In this document: positions 27,347 to 35,382 of the stretch, in pieces
Layout of the letters: each line of letters opens with the position of its first letter
Position numbering within the stretch: position 1 is the first letter of the stretch
Assembly: GCA_965279125.1 (NCBI GenBank)
Contig: CBDIHL010000032.1
Span: 1-64,000 of the forward strand
Reading direction: 5' to 3'
DNA: 64,000 nt
From: Dinoroseobacter sp965279125
Lineage (GTDB): Bacteria; Pseudomonadota; Alphaproteobacteria; Rhodobacterales; Rhodobacteraceae
Program-made: the position numbers and the translations under genes
The notes under the pieces: model-generated
The model's input: only the letters and a program-made list of their open reading frames with translations
Databases searched by the model: none
Told to the model about the DNA's origin: nothing

Positions 27347-27703
27347 TTAATCGTAAAATGCCTCGCTCGACGCCACAATGACCGAGTTTTCGGTCAAAGC
27401 GCGATCCATCAAGGCGCGATCTTCATCGCTGATCTCGTGCCCCAACTCCAACCGTTCTTCCAGCGTTCCGTATCCGGTCACATCCAGCGGTGCGAGGTCG
27501 GCCTGTTTCAGGATCGCCACGGTTTCGCGCACCGCCTCAGCCTCGTCCACGCCACTGGCGTAGCACATCAAAGCCGCCCCGCTCGCCTTCTTGGGCAGGC
27601 CGTCATCAGGGGATCTGCCCACCTGCACCAGCAGCGTGTAAACAAGCTGCTGGCGCTTGGGTTTCTTGGGCTTTGCGGGTTTTGGATCAGGTGTGTCGGT
27701 CAT
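27347..27703 (-). CDS. Conserved-looking hypothetical cytoplasmic protein
   Basis: 118 residues. A Pro/Lys-rich N-terminal tail (about 1-18) precedes a compact alpha/beta region 'LVYTLLVQVG' ... 'AALMCYASGVDEAEAVRETVAILKQADL' (positions about 20-68) and an acidic C-terminus. No signal, membrane helix or known motif. The pattern is like short Rhodobacterales proteins of unknown role. The stop faces the stop of the small membrane protein gene 8 bases away. ATG at 27703 in the context of a plausible purine-rich leader (CCCGGCAGG). Confidence 0.65.
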   Translation of the reverse strand: MTDTPDPKPAKPKKPKRQQLVYTLLVQVGRSPDDGLPKKASGAALMCYASGVDEAEAVRETVAILKQADLAPLDVTGYGTLEERLELGHEISDEDRALMDRALTENSVIVASSEAFYD

Positions 27704-27757
27704 CCTGCCGGGGTGCGACAGCCGGGCGGCCCTGTCAAGCCGCCCGAGGTTTTTCGC

Positions 27758-28507
27758 CTAGAACCGGTAGGCGATCCCGAACAGCGTCGAGACGGCCACA
27801 TTGCCTGACACAATCGGGCTGTTCTTGATGGTTTCGGGCAAGAAGCTGGCGCGCACGGTGCCGAATGCGGCGACGTTTTCGGACAGTGGAACGGTCATGG
27901 TTGCGCCCAGATAGGGCGTGATGCTTTCGCCAACCGAGTAGGCCGCGCGCCCGGCGATCGCTTCCGTCGCGCCGACCCCGTAGAGGTAATTGCCGAGGTT
28001 TGCGTCCTTCCAGCTGACCCCTGCGGTCAAGGCCAGTGGGAAGCGACCAAGCATCTGGCGCGCGGACACAGCGGCGGTGATCTCTGAGCCATTATGCTTG
28101 CCGGTCACTTCGGTCTGGGCGGACACGGCAGCGCTGAGTGTGGGCGAGATCGCGAAGCTGGCGCGCAGACCGGCATCAAGCGTCATCTCGCGGTCGAGAC
28201 CTGCCAGCAACGGCGCATCGTTTTGGTTAAAGGGCGCGCGGCGCGGCGTCAGGGTGAACGACAGGCGTGGCCCGTCCCCGCGCAAAAGATCGAACCGCGC
28301 CCCGTCCGTGCCGATGGCAAAGCCGTTGCCGTCATAGCGCAGCACGGGCGCTACGCCGAAGCGCGTGTCTTGGCCCGCATAGACGCCGGTGGAGGCAACC
28401 ATCGCGGCGCCGAGGCTGAACCCGGTCGGGCGCTCTTGTGCGTTTGCAGCAGTGGCGAGGGCGATCACGGCGGTGCTGGTCGCGGCGAGGAAGGTTTTGT
28501 TTGGCAA
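27758..28507 (-). CDS. MipA/OmpV-family outer membrane protein
   Basis: 249 residues with a signal peptide (about 1-23, ANAQ). The mature part has alternating beta-strand character and ends in 'FGIAYRF', a C-terminal aromatic residue typical of outer-membrane barrels. Family features of MipA/OmpV: 'GVAPVLRYDGNGFAIG', 'FTLTPRRA' and 'YLYGVGATEA'. E. coli MipA scaffolds MltA with PBP1B; others are simple barrels, and the role here is not known. GGAGATT lies 5 bases before the ATG. Separated by 72 bases from the GlsB/YeaQ-type gene upstream on the same strand. Confidence 0.82.
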   Translation of the reverse strand: MPNKTFLAATSTAVIALATAANAQERPTGFSLGAAMVASTGVYAGQDTRFGVAPVLRYDGNGFAIGTDGARFDLLRGDGPRLSFTLTPRRAPFNQNDAPLLAGLDREMTLDAGLRASFAISPTLSAAVSAQTEVTGKHNGSEITAAVSARQMLGRFPLALTAGVSWKDANLGNYLYGVGATEAIAGRAAYSVGESITPYLGATMTVPLSENVAAFGTVRASFLPETIKNSPIVSGNVAVSTLFGIAYRF

Positions 28508-28579
28508 ATGAAATCTCCAGATGGGCGAATGCGCCGCCTCCGCGAGGTAGCGCCGTGGACCCCTCTGGCAAGGCGCGGC

Positions 28580-28828
28580 TTAGCGTTTTGTCTGCCGCCA
28601 TCCCCAAATTAACGCGCAGGCCCCGGCCAAACCGACGACGCCCTGGCTGAGCCATGTGGGGGAGGCCGAAATGCCGATCAAGCCGAGGCCGAAATTGGCC
28701 ACCATCGCGCCGATGATCCCCAGCATGATATTGGCGAGAATTCCGGTATTGGTGTTCATGATCCGACTTGCCGCCCATCCCGCGAGACCGCCGACGATAA
28801 GCGCTGAAATCCAACCGATGCCTTGCAT
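28580..28828 (-). CDS. GlsB/YeaQ/YmgE-family stress-response membrane protein
   Basis: 82 residues, nearly all hydrophobic, with three predicted helices and the family pattern 'GWISALIVGGLAGWAASRIM' near the start, followed by the Gly-rich second helix 'ILANIMLGIIGAMVA'. Members are small transglycosylase-associated or stress-induced inner-membrane proteins with no defined reaction. GGAGAAC lies upstream of the ATG at 28828. It is 26 bases downstream of the MAPEG gene, so the two may share a transcript. Confidence 0.85.
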   Translation of the reverse strand: MQGIGWISALIVGGLAGWAASRIMNTNTGILANIMLGIIGAMVANFGLGLIGISASPTWLSQGVVGLAGACALIWGWRQTKR

Positions 28829-28854
28829 GATGTGTTCTCCGAGTAAGGTGAGCT

Positions 28855-29325
28855 TTAGGTAAACGCCGCCCAGATCGTCACCCCGAGCAAGGCAAGCGTT
28901 GGGTGCAGTGTCGCCGTATAGCCGATGGTGCGGGCCACGGGATCATGGGCGAAGCCGATGGCAAACAGGGTGCGCGCGACCGCGAACCAGATCCCGGCCT
29001 CTGCCAGCCAGTTTCGCGCGATCTCTGGCCCCGTTAAGATTAACGCGGCGGCGACCACGCAGAATAACAGCGCTTGCTCAGTCGTGTTGGTCAGGTAGCG
29101 CAACGTAATATCAAGCGCGCTGCCCGTTTGGGGAAACACCGCGTCGATCTCGCGCCGCCAGCGCCGCAGGGACGACGCGAGCACCAATCCCAAGGCCAGC
29201 GACACGCCAAGCCCGGCCCCCGCAATGGCGATGCTGTGCACCAAGGGAATGTCGTGGGGCACCAGCGCGCCCAACACGACATATCCAATGGCCGAAATGA
29301 CCCAGCCGAGCAGCACGCCGCGCAA
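28855..29325 (-). CDS. MAPEG-family membrane protein
   Basis: 156 residues with four helices. The MAPEG pattern is seen in 'YLTNTTEQALLFCVVAAAL' (about 80-98), 'FAVARTLFAIGF' and 'RTIGYTAT' near the C-terminus. Eukaryotic relatives are membrane glutathione transferases and eicosanoid enzymes; bacterial members such as this have mostly unknown substrates. The start lies 3 bases after the dapD stop, so it is probably co-transcribed with dapD. It contains a TTA-ATC-TTA site (29034) encoding ALILT. Confidence 0.82.
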   Translation of the reverse strand: MRGVLLGWVISAIGYVVLGALVPHDIPLVHSIAIAGAGLGVSLALGLVLASSLRRWRREIDAVFPQTGSALDITLRYLTNTTEQALLFCVVAAALILTGPEIARNWLAEAGIWFAVARTLFAIGFAHDPVARTIGYTATLHPTLALLGVTIWAAFT

Positions 29326-29328
29326 GGG

Positions 29329-30156
29329 TTAGTCCCGCAACAGCTCGTTGATCGCGGTCTTCGAGCGTGTCTTTTCATCCACGCGCTTCACGATCACCGC
29401 GCAATACAGGTTAATGCCGTTCTTCGAGGGCATGGAGCCCGCGACAACCACCGAATAGGGCGGCACCTCGCCATACATGACCTCGCCGGTCTCGCGGTCG
29501 ACGATCTTGGTGGATTTGCCGATGAATACGCCCATGCCGAGGACAGCGCCCTCGCGCACGATGCAGCCCTCGACCACCTCGGAGCGCGCACCGATGAAGC
29601 AGTTGTCTTCGATAATCGTGGGGCCCGCCTGCATCGGCTCTAGCACGCCACCGATGCCGACGCCGCCGGACAGGTGTACGTTCTTGCCGATCTGGGCGCA
29701 GCTGCCAACGGTGGCCCAGGTGTCGACCATGGTGCCGCTGTCGACATAGGCGCCAAGGTTAACGAAGGACGGCATCAGCACGACGCCGGGGGCGATGAAC
29801 GCGCTTTTGCGCACAACGCAGTTTGGCACGGCGCGGAAGCCTGCCTCGGTCCAGCGCGCGGCATCCCAATCGTGCCACTTGCTGTCGACCTTATCCCACC
29901 AGCTGCCCCCTTGAGCGGAGCCGGATTGCATTTCCATGTCCTTCAGGCGGAAGCCCAGAAGAACGGCCTTTTTTGCCCATTGGTTAACGTGCCAATCGCC
30001 GCTGTCCTGACGCTCGGCCACGCGTAGTTTGCCGCTGTCGAGAGCGTTCAAGGTCGCCTCGATTGCCTCGCGGGTTTCGCCGGTGGTCGCGGGGCTGATC
30101 CCATCGCGGGCCTCCCAAGCGGCTTCGATTGCGGTTTCAAGCTGTGCGTTTGACAT
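29329..30156 (-). CDS. dapD: 2,3,4,5-tetrahydropyridine-2,6-dicarboxylate N-succinyltransferase
   Basis: 275 residues, the standard DapD length. An N-terminal helical domain (about 1-95) with 'AIEAAWEARDGI' is followed by a left-handed beta-helix of hexapeptide repeats ('GAYVDSGTMVDTWATVGS', 'GVGIGGVLEPMQAGP', 'NCFIGARSEVVEG') and a C-terminal strand region. It succinylates tetrahydrodipicolinate using succinyl-CoA, two steps before DapE in the lysine/meso-diaminopimelate route. dapE is nearby but in another unit. The ribosome site GAGGGACC precedes the ATG. Confidence 0.96.
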   Translation of the reverse strand: MSNAQLETAIEAAWEARDGISPATTGETREAIEATLNALDSGKLRVAERQDSGDWHVNQWAKKAVLLGFRLKDMEMQSGSAQGGSWWDKVDSKWHDWDAARWTEAGFRAVPNCVVRKSAFIAPGVVLMPSFVNLGAYVDSGTMVDTWATVGSCAQIGKNVHLSGGVGIGGVLEPMQAGPTIIEDNCFIGARSEVVEGCIVREGAVLGMGVFIGKSTKIVDRETGEVMYGEVPPYSVVVAGSMPSKNGINLYCAVIVKRVDEKTRSKTAINELLRD

Positions 30157-30228
30157 GACTGGTCCCTCGGCGGTTGGCGTGATCTAGTTGGACCGAGCCT
30201 ATAGCCCCGAGGGGCCTTGGAGGAAAGA

Positions 30229-31068
30229 ATGAAAGACGAGCACGCCAAACGGCAGTTCCGCAACGCGCATCAGGATATCGAAGCGGTGGGCGGTGTTCCG
30301 GTGACACCGCAGACCCAAGCCCCGGCCTATCGACTGGCATTTGCGGATGATGATTTCCTGTGTCGGGATGAGCTGCGCCCGGTGCGGTTGCAGCTGGAAT
30401 TGCTGAAGCCGGAGATGGGGTTGGATGAGGCGGGCGTCGATAGCACGGTTGTGCTCTTTGGTGGCGCGCGCATTCGGCGTCCGGGTGAGGCGAAGACGGA
30501 CGCGCTGGAAAAGATGGCCGCCTATTACGAGCAGGCGCGTGCGTTTGCCGAGGCGGTGACAAAACGCTCGCTTGACGGTGGCGGGCGCGATTGGATCGTC
30601 ACCACAGGCGGCGGTCCGGGCGTGATGGAGGCCGGGAATAAGGGTGCGCTCGACGCCGGTGGACGCTCGGTCGGATTGTCGATTGTGCTGCCGCACGAAC
30701 AGGCGCCCAACGAATTTGTGACGCCCGAATTGTGCTTCAACTTCCACTATTTCGCGATCCGCAAGATGCACTTTTTGATGCGCGCGCGGGCGATTGCGGT
30801 GTTTCCCGGTGGGTTCGGGACGATGGATGAGACCTTCGAGGCGTTAACCTTAATCCAAACCGGACGGATGGAGCAGGTTCCATTCCTACTGTTCGGGGAA
30901 GCCTTCTGGCGCAAGGTCATTAACTTTGATGCGCTGGTCGAAGCGGGCACGATCTCCGAAGACGATCTGAACCTGTTCAAGTTTGTAGACACCGCCGAGC
31001 AGGCGCTGGATGCCATCGATACCTGGGAAGGGGCTGGCACCAAGCGCGGCAAAATTCCGGGGCGTTAA
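30229..31068 (+). CDS. LOG-family nucleoside 5'-monophosphate phosphoribohydrolase
   Basis: 279 residues from the ATG at 30229, preceded by GGAGGAAAG. The Rossmann-like LOG signature is complete: 'GGGPGVMEAGNKGA' (about 127-140) and 'PGGFGTMDETFEAL' (about 193-206). The family cleaves cytokinin riboside or other nucleoside monophosphates to free base and ribose 5-phosphate; older databases call it lysine decarboxylase, which is wrong. It is longer than plant-type LOG because of about 80 extra N-terminal residues, as in the TIGR00730-related bacterial group. The ALTLI segment at 30844 uses two TTA codons. Divergent from dapD. Confidence 0.87.
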   Translation: MKDEHAKRQFRNAHQDIEAVGGVPVTPQTQAPAYRLAFADDDFLCRDELRPVRLQLELLKPEMGLDEAGVDSTVVLFGGARIRRPGEAKTDALEKMAAYYEQARAFAEAVTKRSLDGGGRDWIVTTGGGPGVMEAGNKGALDAGGRSVGLSIVLPHEQAPNEFVTPELCFNFHYFAIRKMHFLMRARAIAVFPGGFGTMDETFEALTLIQTGRMEQVPFLLFGEAFWRKVINFDALVEAGTISEDDLNLFKFVDTAEQALDAIDTWEGAGTKRGKIPGR

Positions 31069-31086
31069 CGTTAAGAGGCGCCGCAC

Positions 31087-31287
31087 TTACTCGCAGAGAT
31101 AAGGTGGAAGCTCGCAAACCGACTGGTTCCGGCGCATCGTGAAGACTTTGCCTTCTGCGATATACAGGCCGAGACCTTTCAGACGGTGAATCCACTCGCG
31201 CTTGGACAGCGACTTGGAGCGTTCCTCGCACACCATACCAATAACGGCGTCAGCGAAATGCGGGTCGGAGAGTTGGGTCTGTGTCAT
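31087..31287 (-). CDS. Small conserved-looking protein of unknown function, 66 aa
   Basis: 66 residues from the ATG at 31287, with GAGGGA 8 bases upstream; a TTG two codons earlier is less likely. Basic centre 'ERSKSLSKREWIHRLKGLGLYIAEG' (about 25-49, quoted in part) followed by 'FTMRRNQSVCELPPYLCE', with three cysteines in all. No signal or membrane helix. It could be a small nucleic-acid-binding or regulatory protein, but I recognise no family. Its ribosome site lies in a hairpin (see separate entry), which suggests regulated translation. It converges on the LOG gene. Confidence 0.6.
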   Translation of the reverse strand: MTQTQLSDPHFADAVIGMVCEERSKSLSKREWIHRLKGLGLYIAEGKVFTMRRNQSVCELPPYLCE

Positions 31288-31295
31288 GGTCAATT

Positions 31296-31328
31296 TCCCT
31301 CAAAGTGTTTCATTGTCCTTTGAGAGGA
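31296..31328 (-). promoter_or_regulatory. 5' UTR hairpin covering the ribosome binding site of the 66-aa gene
   Basis: On the minus strand CCTCTCAAAG and CTTTGAGG pair around a 12-base loop (GACAATGAAACA). The 3' arm contains the GAGGGA ribosome site of the gene at 31087-31287, so folding would hide it. Could be thermosensor-like or protein-controlled; seen directly as base pairing, function inferred. Confidence 0.5.
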
Positions 31329-31415
31329 AACTGACTGTCATCTTTGTCGGGAATTCTGCAACGATAAGGCAATTTTGGGGCAGAGTGTTTCCGATCCAAA
31401 AAAATGTAGTCGTGG

Positions 31416-32591
31416 TTAAAGCCCGGCCTCAGCCGCAATCTCCTTACGGCTTTTGCGCGCCCGCTCGGTCGCGGATTTCAGCTGACCACACGCGGCCATG
31501 ATATCTTCACCGCGCGGCGTGCGAATGGGCGACGCGTAGCCCGCCTTATAGATGATGTCTGCAAACGCCCGGATGCGGTTGTTCGAGGACCGCTCGTAAG
31601 GCGCACCGGGCCATTCGTTGAAGGGGATAAGGTTAATTTTCGCTGGGATGCCTTCGATCAGCTTGATCAGGCGGCGCGCGTCCTCGTCGGTGTCGTTAAC
31701 CCCTTTGAGCATCACGTACTCGAACGTAATCCGCTCGGAATTGCTGACCTTTGGGTACGTCCGCAGCGCATCGAGCAGCTCGGCAATGTTCCAGCGCTTG
31801 TTGATGGGCACGAGCTTGTCGCGCACCTCGTCCGTTGTCGCGTGGAAGGACACGGCCAAAAGGCAGCCGATTTCTTCCGCCGTGCGCGCGATCTCGGGCA
31901 CCACTCCGGAGGTCGACAGCGTGATACGGCGGCGCGACAGGGAAATCCCCTCGGGGTCCATCGCGATCTTCATCGCATCGCGCACATTCTCGAAATTATA
32001 GAGCGGCTCGCCCATCCCCATCAGCACGATATTGCTGAGCAAACGCGCCTCGTCCTTGGGATGGCGACCGGGTTCGGGCCATTCGCCCAGATCGTCGCGC
32101 GCGAGCATGACCTGACCGATAATCTCGCCCGCGGTCAGGTTGCGCACCAGCTTTTGTGTGCCGGTGTGGCAGAACGAACAGGTCAGGGTGCAACCGACTT
32201 GGCTTGAGATGCACAGCGTACCGCGATCCGTCTCGGGGATATAGACGACCTCGACCTCGTGACCGCCGGCGATGCGCACCAGATATTTGCGGGTGCCGTC
32301 TTCGCTGACTTGGCGGGTCACAACCTCGGGCAACTCGATCACGAACCGCTCGGCCAGAAAGGCGCGGTAGTCTTTGGCGAGGTTGGTCATCGACGCAAAA
32401 TCGCGCACGCCTTTTTGGTAAATCCATTGCCAGACTTGGCCGGTGCGCATCTTGGCTTGTTTCTCGGGCGTTCCGGCTTCGATCAAGGCGTTGCGCAGCC
32501 CGTCGCGGGTCAGACCGACAAGGTTAACGGGCCCGTCCGGCAATTTGCGCGGAATGGTTAATACGTCTTGCGTGATGGGCGCTTGCGTCAT
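31416..32591 (-). CDS. rlmN: Dual-specificity RNA methyltransferase RlmN
   Basis: 391 residues. Radical-SAM iron-sulfur motif Cys134-x3-Cys138-x2-Cys141 in 'QVGCTLTCSFCHTGTQ', the SAM-binding 'MGMGEPLYNFENV', and the C-terminal conserved Cys in 'IMAACGQLKSAT' (about 367) that forms the covalent intermediate with the substrate. It methylates C2 of A2503 in 23S rRNA and A37 of some tRNAs. The N-terminal helical domain is present. GGAGGCTG lies before the ATG region. Standalone; the IalB-like gene upstream is 62 bases away on the same strand. Confidence 0.97.
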   Translation of the reverse strand: MTQAPITQDVLTIPRKLPDGPVNLVGLTRDGLRNALIEAGTPEKQAKMRTGQVWQWIYQKGVRDFASMTNLAKDYRAFLAERFVIELPEVVTRQVSEDGTRKYLVRIAGGHEVEVVYIPETDRGTLCISSQVGCTLTCSFCHTGTQKLVRNLTAGEIIGQVMLARDDLGEWPEPGRHPKDEARLLSNIVLMGMGEPLYNFENVRDAMKIAMDPEGISLSRRRITLSTSGVVPEIARTAEEIGCLLAVSFHATTDEVRDKLVPINKRWNIAELLDALRTYPKVSNSERITFEYVMLKGVNDTDEDARRLIKLIEGIPAKINLIPFNEWPGAPYERSSNNRIRAFADIIYKAGYASPIRTPRGEDIMAACGQLKSATERARKSRKEIAAEAGL

Positions 32592-32653
32592 GGATCAGCC
32601 TCCGGTGGGGGATGGGGGGCTATATAGCGCTTCGGTCGGTTTGGAAACAGGGA

Positions 32654-33184
32654 TTACCCGCCGCAGCGCCGCGCCGCCTCGTCCATTGCCGCCGTAAAGC
32701 CGAGCAAGCTGAACGTGTCTTGGGTCTGGGTGCCGCGTGCCGAGCGTGCTGTCAGAACCGCTTCGGCCCCGCGCTTCATTGCCGTCGTAATCCGCGCATC
32801 ATCCGCAGCCGAAGCGGGCCAAGCCCATTCGCCTTCGGTAAAGAGCTCAAACGTGGTGCCGGAAATGGCCAGCGACACGGTCGATCCGTCTGCAAACGGA
32901 TAGCCGCCTGTAAAGCTAACCTCGCCCGCCACGCTGGAGCCGGGACGATACGCGACGAATAGCAAAATGTCGCCCCGCCGCACCGACACGACATTGCCGT
33001 CGCGCGTGTTGACGGTGGTTTTCGGGCTAGAGACTGACCAGCATTCGGTGGGGTCGTCTTCGACAAAGACGCTCCAATCCGTTTGGGAGGCGACACGGTT
33101 GGTGCTTTCCTCCTGCGCATAGGCCCCGAAGGACGTGGCCGCGACAAAAGCCCCCGCCAGCACCGTTTTGCCCCAAATACTCAT
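32654..33184 (-). CDS. Invasion-associated locus B (IalB) family protein
   Basis: 176 residues from the ATG at 33184 with GGAGGCAGTG upstream. Signal peptide about 1-23 (ending GAYAQ). The mature domain follows the IalB pattern: 'TDWSVFVEDDPTECWSVSSP' region near 35-54, 'DILLFVAYRPG', 'SFTGGYPFADGSTVSLAI' and 'RRCGG' at the end, with two cysteines likely paired. Bartonella IalB aids erythrocyte entry, but free-living alphaproteobacteria carry many periplasmic relatives of unknown role, so no virulence meaning should be read into it. Confidence 0.85.
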   Translation of the reverse strand: MSIWGKTVLAGAFVAATSFGAYAQEESTNRVASQTDWSVFVEDDPTECWSVSSPKTTVNTRDGNVVSVRRGDILLFVAYRPGSSVAGEVSFTGGYPFADGSTVSLAISGTTFELFTEGEWAWPASAADDARITTAMKRGAEAVLTARSARGTQTQDTFSLLGFTAAMDEAARRCGG

Positions 33185-33349
33185 ATCACTGCCTCCAGCC
33201 TTGCGCCGTCTCATGCGGCAGGTGTCTGTGCCCCGCTTCGATCCGCATGAATTATTCCTGTTGCCTAGCCAAACTCTAGCGTTTTGCATAGGGCGAGGCA
33301 AACCCCGTTGGCGGGTTTTATCCGACAGAAGTGTCACGAAAGGTCGAGA

Positions 33350-34330
33350 ATGGGACAGTCAGAGCGTTTGATCGAGGTGTGGCGGGGTGATTTTCTGGAA
33401 AGTCAGCATCGCGGGCATGTCGCTGTGGTCAGCAGCAGCGGCGATGTGGTGGCGGCGTGGGGCGATCCTGAAACGGTGATCTTGCCGAGATCGGCGTGCA
33501 AGATGATCCAGGCGCTGCCCTTGGTGGAAAGCGGGGCGGCGGATGCGGCGGGCTTGCGGTCCGAGCATTTGGCCCTGTCATGCGCGTCCCATCAGGGGGC
33601 TGCGGTGCATACGGATTTGATCACGCGGTGGCTGTCGGATTTGGGTTTGACCGATGATGATCTGCGCTGCGGGGTGTGGCGCCCGCATGACACAGCGGCG
33701 AAGATTGATCTGATCAAGACGGACAGCTCGCCTTGCCAGTATCACAACGAATGCTCGGGCAAGCACAGTGGGTTCCTGACGCTGAACAAACATCTGGGCG
33801 CTGGGGCCGAGTATGTCGAGATTGACCATCCGGTGCAGCGCGCCTGTCTGGAAGCGCTGGAGCGGATGACGGGCGTGGTGTCCCCCGCCCATGGGATTGA
33901 TGGCTGTGCCGCCCCGAATTTTGCGACGACCGTTGTCGGACTTGCGCGCGCGATGGCGGGGTATGCGGCGGCGTCTGACCTGAGTGCAGCCGGGCGATTG
34001 CGCGATGCGATGCGCGCGCATCCTGAGTTGGTCGGCGGGAGCGGTAAGGCGTCAACCGAGTTGTCGCTTGCGCTGGGCGGATCTGCGGCGATCAAGAGCG
34101 GCGCGGAAGGGGTGTTTGTGGCGATGCTGCCGCAGAAGGGCCTCGGGATCGCGCTCAAAATGGAAGACGGGGCCGAGCGCGCGTCAGATGCCGCGATCAC
34201 TGCGCTTCTTGCGGAGTTCGGCGGGCTAGATGCGCGGCATCCGGCAGCGTTAAGGTTCCTGGGCGGCGACATGCTGAACCGACGCGGCGATCCGGTCTGG
34301 ACGATGCGCGCGGCTTCGGGGTTCTGTTAA
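33350..34330 (+). CDS. Asparaginase of the thermolabile AnsA (Rhizobium etli) family
   Basis: 326 residues from the ATG at 33350 (GGTCGAGA upstream). Family PF06089, unrelated to E. coli asparaginases. Catalytic and metal features of this class are visible: Ser-x-x-Lys in 'RSACKMIQALP' (about 45-55), the Cys and Lys of 'NECSGKHSGFL' (about 132-142), and the third ligand Cys in 'GCAAPNFA' (about 186). In the R. etli enzyme these Cys/Lys residues hold a zinc ion. It converts L-asparagine to aspartate and ammonia, likely in the cytoplasm as no signal is seen. A GAGTATTTAGGG element follows its stop. Confidence 0.9.
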   Translation: MGQSERLIEVWRGDFLESQHRGHVAVVSSSGDVVAAWGDPETVILPRSACKMIQALPLVESGAADAAGLRSEHLALSCASHQGAAVHTDLITRWLSDLGLTDDDLRCGVWRPHDTAAKIDLIKTDSSPCQYHNECSGKHSGFLTLNKHLGAGAEYVEIDHPVQRACLEALERMTGVVSPAHGIDGCAAPNFATTVVGLARAMAGYAAASDLSAAGRLRDAMRAHPELVGGSGKASTELSLALGGSAAIKSGAEGVFVAMLPQKGLGIALKMEDGAERASDAAITALLAEFGGLDARHPAALRFLGGDMLNRRGDPVWTMRAASGFC

Positions 34331-34332
34331 GG

Positions 34333-34345
34333 TGAGTATTTAGGG
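34333..34345 (+). repeat. GAGTATTTAGGG-type 3'-end element, copy 2
   Basis: TGAGTATTTAGGG, 3 bases after the asparaginase stop and overlapping the serB stop region on the other strand. Shortest of the four copies; lacks the CAAGAAA tail. Confidence 0.4.
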
Positions 34346-35212
34346 AACCCTGAACTCAGCGCGCGCATAGCCTTGGATGTAGAGAAGCGCCGTGAGGTCG
34401 CCGTGATTGATGCGGATATCGCATTCGGCCTGAACACTGGGCTTGGCGTGAAGGGCGGCACCAGTGCCCGCGAGGTGCAGCATCCCCAGATCATTGGCGC
34501 CATCCCCGACGGCGAGCACGTCTTTGGGGCTTATACTGAAGCGGGCGGTGATCTGGTTCAGCGCCTCGATCTTGGCCTCACGCCCGAGGATGGGCGGGAT
34601 GACATTGCCGGTGAGATGACCGTTTGCCACCTCCAGAGTGTTGGCGCGGTTCTCGTCAAAGCCGAGCTTGGCGGCGATGGCGGCGGTAAACGCCGTGAAG
34701 CCACCGGAGACGAGCGCCGCGTAGGCCCCGTTTTGCTTCATCGTCGCCAGTAAGGTCGGGCCGCCGGGCATCAAGGTGATACGCTCGGCCAGCACTTTGG
34801 CGATGACGGTCTCCGGCAGGTTTTTGAGCAAACCAACGCGCGCGCGCAGCGCCCCGTCGAAGTCCAGCTCGCCGTTCATGGCCCGCGCGGTGATCTCTTT
34901 GACGCGGCTGCCGACACCGGCTTCTTCGGCCAACTCATCGATGCATTCCTGCTGGATCATGGTGCTGTCCATATCCGCCAGGAGCATCTTCTTGCGACGC
35001 CCCTCGGTCGGTTGCACGATCAGATCAACGGCTTGGGATTGCAGGCTGTCCCAGACGTCCCAGTGATTGCCGGGCACCTCGGCGAGGGCGAACTCTGCGG
35101 CTTCATCGGGGCTTAGCCACAGCGCATCGCCACCGCCCCATGCATTACGAAGGCTCTCGACAAGTGCGGGCTGCAACGCTCCGGGCGCTGCGATCAAGGT
35201 GGCGGTGAACAT
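34340..35212 (-). CDS. serB: Phosphoserine phosphatase
   Basis: 290 residues from the ATG at 35212. HAD-family phosphatase: nucleophile Asp80 and acid Asp82 in 'DMDSTMIQQECIDEL', motif II Ser in 'ALVSGGFTAF', motif III 'GDGANDLGML'. An N-terminal ACT-like region (about 1-70) precedes it. It makes L-serine from O-phospho-L-serine, the last step of the pathway whose other two enzymes, SerC and SerA, are encoded next door in the opposite direction. It diverges from serC across a 170-base region that also holds the serC leader RNA. An ATG at 35272 would add 20 residues of unlikely sequence. Confidence 0.96.
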   Translation of the reverse strand: MFTATLIAAPGALQPALVESLRNAWGGGDALWLSPDEAAEFALAEVPGNHWDVWDSLQSQAVDLIVQPTEGRRKKMLLADMDSTMIQQECIDELAEEAGVGSRVKEITARAMNGELDFDGALRARVGLLKNLPETVIAKVLAERITLMPGGPTLLATMKQNGAYAALVSGGFTAFTAAIAAKLGFDENRANTLEVANGHLTGNVIPPILGREAKIEALNQITARFSISPKDVLAVGDGANDLGMLHLAGTGAALHAKPSVQAECDIRINHGDLTALLYIQGYARAEFRVP

Positions 35213-35300
35213 TGGCGTGCGTTTCCTATCCGAGACACGCGCATAACAATCATGCCGATTTTTCATCGGCAAGCGCCGCTTTTGCGACCTTTTAGCGATT

Positions 35301-35382
35301 GTGCCGCGCGGGAGCGGACCTTAAGCCCGCAGGTGGGACACCCTTCCCCAACGAAGGGCGCTTATCTGAAAGGGTAGCAGTT
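35301..35382 (+). ncRNA. serC leader RNA motif (candidate)
   Basis: Directly before serC two stems can form: GCGGG/CCCGC within GTGCC...GGGACAC (about 35301-35340), and CCCTTC-CCCAAC-GAAGGG (35341-35358). The CCCTTC arm could alternatively pair with GAAAGGG at 35368-35374, which is the serC ribosome site, giving a switch between open and hidden start. A serC leader motif is known from alphaproteobacteria (covariance-based family in Rfam); matching it here is by position and shape, not by a model search. Confidence 0.6.

Noticed and set aside
30229..31068. Lysine decarboxylase as a name for the LOG-family protein
   Set aside because: PGGxGTxxE identifies a nucleotide hydrolase; there is no PLP-binding fold.
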